From Acorus gramineus (Eukaryota; Streptophyta; Magnoliopsida; Acorales; Acoraceae): a DNA stretch of 64,000 nt. Shown one piece after another: positions 59,589-64,000 of this stretch; the stretch's first letter is position 1, and each line of letters starts with the position of its first letter. Location of the stretch: contig JAUJYN010000012.1 of NCBI GenBank assembly GCA_030737835.1, positions 1,347,431 to 1,411,430 on the forward strand, written 5' to 3'. Both the position numbers and the translations under genes were made by a program. The notes under the pieces were generated by a model that saw only the letters and a program-made list of their open reading frames with translations, was not told the origin of the DNA and made no database searches.

Positions 59589-60117
59589 AGGAATGCAACT
59601 TAGGCAGGTTGAGTTGGGGTGGAGCTCAATCCAAACCTAACATGTCGAGTTTTGTTTGGGCTGGGCTTAGGTTTGATTCGGGTGGAATGGGTTCGGGCTG
59701 GGCTCAAGTTGGGTTCAGGTTTGATTTGAAAAATGTATTATTTTAAATAATTAAAACTTTGCAAGAATCAATTTTTCACATAACAAAAATAAAAAAGATG
59801 AAAATGATGAACATTTTTATTTAGAGAATAAAGTTATAGCAACTATAGAAATGAAATATTTTAAATAAAAATAAAATTGTACAATTCAAATTTTATCATA
59901 TACATTAAAAAAATTTACTTAGAACATTTTACTTAGATATGGAAACTTCGGATTCGGATTAATTCAGATTACTCAAACTCTCAACACAAACTCAATCCAA
60001 ATTAGGTTCAGGTTGCTCGGGTTCGGGCTTAGATTGAAACCGAACGCTAAAACCCCAACTCAAACCCGCCAAAATTTCAGGTTGGATCAAGTTCAACCCA
60101 TCCAAGTTGCACCCTTA
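59589..60117. mobile_element. TIR element with 9-bp target duplication (529 bp)
   Basis: Flanks ATCGGTGGT (59580-59588) and ATCGGTAGT (60118-60126) match at 8 of 9 bases. The ends AGGAATGCAACTTAGGCAGG and, reversed, TAAGGGTGCAACTTGGATGG are inverted. 'Ggttcgggctgggctc' type repeats lie next to each end. There is no coding sequence. A MULE-like assignment is suggested by the 9-bp duplication. Confidence 0.65.
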
Positions 60118-60779
60118 ATCGGTAGTGCAAAAACGGGAGAAATGTCACCACATATTTAAACGGATTTTAAACTTTTGCTCCCACTCCACCTAATAACACT
60201 ATATTATGATAAATTTCCTAACATTTTCAAACTCCTGTAAAATAATGTTTTACACTATAGGGTTTAAACCCTTGATTTTCAAAACATGGGCATCTTTTCT
60301 GCAATTCAAACGGACCCTAGTTGTTGAGCTAAAGAATCTGACGATGGTTTTTTTTTTTTTTTTTTTGAGTTAATGTGGTTCAACCCTTGTTTAATTAATT
60401 TTAAACAAATAAAGGTAATCTATCCAGCTCAGTCGAAAATCAACGACCGGAGATCATTTTGATATAATAATAATAATAATAATAATACAAATAAAACAAA
60501 CATGTATCTCAGGTCCATTGACCCAATTATGGAGGGGTGGGCCCATAGCAATAGACGGCGTTAATTAAGGGCGGTCAATTTCTATTTATTTCGTAAGCGC
60601 TTATTTTATTATTTTAAAAAAAGATTTTATTAATGAAGGACTCTAGTCAACAATCATTTATTATGTCATGAGTAGCAGCTCCACGTATAAAGTGGTGACC
60701 CTATTATATATATATTTTTTAAAATAAAATATAGACACACCATCACAATTTTATTTAAACTGAGATAAGTGTAAAAAAA
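60118..60779. other. intergenic, AAT microsatellite
   Basis: (AAT)n at about 60465-60487 and a T-tract near 60350. No gene is seen. Confidence 0.5.
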
Positions 60780-61080
60780 CAAAATACATCAGATGGTGTT
60801 GATAGAAGTGATTTCTACCAAAACACCATCCCTTTTAACCCATTACTATTCCTCTATTAGAAGAGTATCCCTTACAAAAATGATTCTCCCAGCCCCTACC
60901 CCGTACAGGCCCTAATCTTAAATAGCTCGCACAATACAATCCCAAACATTTTTAACATAATATCTCTGATTGCGGAAGATCAGCCAGTTCCTCGCGTTCC
61001 AAAGGGCACAAGCAATGGCGGAATGATCAGCTGTGTGATTTTGGCTCACTTACTTCTGTCCCCCTTGGCAGCCATCTGCC
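60780..61080 (-). pseudogene. LINE ORF2 C-terminal fragment
   Basis: The minus strand of about 60921-61020 reads AIACALWNARNWLIFRNQRY and then YVKNVWDCIVRAI before a stop. 'WxxRNxxxF' is the usual C-terminal signature of plant LINE polyproteins. The flanks show no tail or target duplication that I could fix. Confidence 0.7.
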
Positions 61081-62596
61081 TTCTAGCCTCCCACATGCCA
61101 CAATTGACCCTATCATAAAATTGAAAAAAAAAACAAAAAAAAAAACTATTATTGTCATCCTTTCAAATCATGACAACCCAGCACACTAGCCCACCAGTGG
61201 TCCCATCAACCCATCAGGTGACCCTGTCTGACCCAGGTTTTCTACTTAAAACCCCTAAATTACCCTTGTTATGGTGTTATCCTAATAAACATTATATCTG
61301 AACCATCTCTCTTTCTCTCTCATCTCCTTTCTTTGATGGTTTATTATTTTATTAAAGTAAGTTGTTATTCTATTTTCAAAAAAAATAAAAATATTTTTTT
61401 ATAAATATATGATGAGAATATATTTTTTAAATGATCCCATCTATAAAAATTTCTGGAGCTGCCACTGATTACTGCCCCATGTAGTCATCTATGTTTTAAT
61501 TTTTTTAAAATAATAAACATCATCTAATGAGATAAATATTTTGATGAAAAATGTATATCATAAAATTTTAAATTGAATGGACTTATACCGAAGGAGGTAT
61601 ATATGTATACCTTGTTAGATATATATACATTGTTAGATAGTTATTGGATGACTAAATAAGTATATGAGACTATATTTGAGACTTTAAAAAGGTGTGTGTA
61701 TAACAGTGCCCATTCTATAGTAGGACCTTCTTATGATGTTTTTGAGTTTGTAGAAAACTGAGTTTTTCAAACCCAAAACAGAAAAAGTTGCAATTTATCA
61801 AAACCGGCTAACATTTTTTTTAAATAGTAAAAATCTAACTTTTTCAAACTCAATTTTAAAATTCAAGGAAAGAAAAAAAAATCAACACCCAAACTCAGTT
61901 CTTAACATGACCTAAATGCTTAAATTAATATGGCATTTGAAAAGTAAATGTAATGCAATGTGAAATGATAAAGATTCTAAGCTACGTTTCCAAATAAACA
62001 CTCTGAATTCACAAGCAACAGAACTCACAAACAAAAATAATTTGTTGATATAAAAAGTTGTTTTATATAAAAAAAAATAGTGCATTATTTTATAAGTCAC
62101 AAATGTTAAATAAAAACTCTTCCAAATAGTACAATTTTTAATAGCATAATTATCAAAAAAATTATATCACACTAAATAGAACTATGTAAAAACAAATAAA
62201 AAATTTGTTAATGACATCTATTGAAAACTATAAATAAGAAAACAATACAATAAAAATCCAAAATTAGATCCAAAAAATTCTGAATTCATTTTTCACCATT
62301 AGAAGTTGATTATCATGACTCTAAACAAATAGATTTGTCAAAACAATAATTTACTATAATTGGCAAATTCTCTTTAAAACTGTTTCTTGAGGACTGATCT
62401 ATTTATAATTCAATGTACTCCAATGATTTAATTATCTCTAAATCTATCTTCCATTAGTTTGGAAACTAATTTTGTGTTTTTGAATTTATTTTTGGAAAAC
62501 AAGAATTATTAATATTTGAAAGAAAAACTGTGAAAAGGCTAATATTTTTTTAATATAATTTATACTGTGCAGAAGTGAAAACGATGCCTCAAATCT
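61081..62596. other. intergenic, AT-rich
   Basis: 'ggagctgccactgatta' near 61455 is the reverse of the 'gacggagccag' type phrase at 44333, a common plant repeat end. No gene is seen. Confidence 0.45.
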
Positions 62597-62878
62597 AGGC
62601 CTGTCAACGGGTCGGGTCCAGACCCAAACCCAACCCGACCCGACCCGGACCCGATTACACATGTAATATACCCGACCCGTTGAACCCGAGGCCAGATTGT
62701 TTTATTAGTATATGCTCATATATTACAAAACTATTAGTATTAGTTGACTCATAATTTTGTTTCTTATTTCTCAAGTTACAAGTATAAGTTTTAATTCATT
62801 TTTGTATCCATAAATCCATAACCAAGTCCATAAATCATAACCCATAACCAACCAAACCCACCCGTTGACAAGCCTTAT
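62597..62878. mobile_element. hAT-like MITE ('ggcctgtcaacgggt' termini)
   Basis: The left end GGCCTGTCAACGGGTCGGG and the right end, reversed, GGCTTGTCAACGGGTGGG are inverted. Next to the left end are repeated ACCCGACCCG motifs. Such termini are widespread in plant hAT-derived MITEs. No 8-bp target duplication was recognised. Confidence 0.6.
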
Positions 62879-63221
62879 TAGTTTATTAGCTTTTGATTTA
62901 TGTTCATTGTTTAGGTTAATATGTTAGTGTTTATTGTTTTAAATGTTGTTTAGATTAATATGTAGTGTCTATTATTTTGAACGTTTATTTTGTGACACAA
63001 ATAACCATTAGCTCTCCCTTTTAGTTCATTGTTATATTGTTTAGATTTTTATTTACTTTGAATGTTATATGTTAGTGTTTATTGTTTTGAATTGTACAAA
63101 AATATGTTCAAACATAATGTCAGGACACTAGTTTAGAAAGTTCAAAACTAATGCTTTATACAAAATTTTACTAATATAATGATAAGGAAAACAAATTCAT
63201 GAGCTCTCCATTTTTTTTTTA
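62879..63221. other. intergenic, AT-rich, 'tgttagtgtttattgttt' repeats
   Basis: The phrase 'atgttagtgtttattgttttgaat' recurs near 62930, 62965 and 63070. No gene is seen. Confidence 0.5.
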
Positions 63222-64000
63222 CTAGTTGAAGCACATGTGCGTTACACATGGATTTTTTTGTTGATAAATTAATTAACAAACAATAAAATATTTAATTTCT
63301 TTTGAACTATTATCTCCCATTTTTTCTTATTTTCTATCTGAATCATTTATTTATATTTGTACATTCTTGTTAGTGTTAGATTATGATCTTTGAAATTTTA
63401 ATTATTCATTAATTATAATTATTATATATGTATGTGAGGTGTTACTTTGAAAATTATATTTTTATAAAGAGAATTTTAATTCTTATCCAATGAGTCATCC
63501 ACATAAATATGTAGAAATGGTAAACCATAGATTTACATTGAATTTGAGTTAATTACAAGTATATTATGTTTTCAAGTTTACTGGACTTACATGTAATGGC
63601 TCCTTTCATTTTGTCATCAAACGCATGGCCGCCATTCTTTGAAAAAGAGAGAGAAAAAAAGAAAGAAAGATGAGTTTAATAGATGAATGGACAATACACT
63701 TTTACCATTATCAATGGAAATTTGCTCTAAACATTAATCCGAAGAATAATTACCTTATTCTTAGAACCTGAATGTATGTCATATATTTATGAAGTAATTT
63801 TTTCCACCTGAACTTATATAAAAAGAGGTACAATGTGGATAAAATTATTATCTTTTTACAATAGTTAGATTCAGAACAACCTCAATAAATTTCTCCATAA
63901 CTTCCCTCAAAGTTGTCTCTGCCACTGCAGGTTTTTCTTCAGTAGTGCTCTTAATCTCCACCAAAGCCTTCATTCCTGGGTTTTTTTTTTGAGCTTAGAG
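63222..64000 (-). mobile_element. Helitron 3' end, second copy, off right edge
   Basis: CTAG at 63225-63222 (minus strand), preceded by TCAA and a hairpin (CCATGTGTAACGCACATGTG, then C). It lines up with 15417-15840, with two insertions of 100-200 bp. The minus-strand frame KALVEIKSTTEEKPAVAETT...LREVMEKFIE near 63885-63975 follows a splice-like ACCCAG and stays open here, whereas the copy at 15.8 kb has a stop after LREVL. The 5' part lies beyond 64000. Confidence 0.6.

Overview
This window is nuclear DNA from a flowering plant, almost certainly a eudicot. It is AT-rich intergenic sequence with GT-AG introns, a few multi-exon plant genes and many nested transposable elements. No bacterial operons, CRISPR arrays or organelle genes are seen.

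There are four protein-coding loci of plant type. (1) Minus strand, 1-549: the N-terminal part of a FAR1-related (FRS/FRF) protein that runs off the left edge and carries a one-base frameshift. (2) Minus strand, 3134-5716: a complete six-exon bHLH transcription factor of the bHLH137/CIB/BEE group (275 aa modelled). (3) Plus strand, 21689-29510: a complete 13-exon class II nucleotidyltransferase of the poly(A) polymerase/tRNA nucleotidyltransferase family (534 aa modelled). (4) Minus strand, 51257-55906: a complete 12-exon LCB2 subunit of serine palmitoyltransferase (486 aa modelled). All exon joins keep phase. Loci 3 and 4 match a pair that I recall as near neighbours in Arabidopsis (the LCB2 and polynucleotide adenylyltransferase-family loci), so this looks like conserved microsynteny spread apart by about 20 kb of transposon DNA. 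A box C/D snoRNA of the U36/snR47 type, with a 12-nt guide to 18S rRNA and its own telo-box/TATA promoter, lies at 31231-31315.

Transposons fill the rest. From 4.4 to 11.6 kb there are MITEs of a 'CCCGTTTGG' terminal family (one in a bHLH intron), a small MULE-like element and a 5'-truncated LINE with target duplication. From 13.3 to 18.6 kb there are Ulp1-like and Helitron remnants. Introns of the poly(A) polymerase gene hold two LINE pieces and a SINE. From 32.8 to 35.1 kb there are palindromic repeats and two long-TIR elements that abut. From 35.6 to 40.4 kb a 4.5-kb MULE with perfect 9-bp target duplication is inserted into an older MITE; it carries a MURA-like N-terminal fragment, a 63-bp tandem array and a broken Ulp1 peptidase. 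From 40.5 to 42.5 kb a 1.57-kb solo LTR splits a LINE remnant. From 43.6 to 44.2 kb a GC-rich inverted-repeat element sits between TA microsatellites. From 45.3 to 49.7 kb there is a defective Ty1/copia retrotransposon. LCB2 introns hold two SINEs and an ATTGTT repeat. From 56.3 to 64 kb there are more long-TIR elements, hAT-like MITEs, a LINE end and a second Helitron end.

I found no operon-like system. The most interesting structures are the nested Ulp1-bearing MULE with its tandem array, the snoRNA gene, and several short-element families whose boundaries and target duplications can be read directly.
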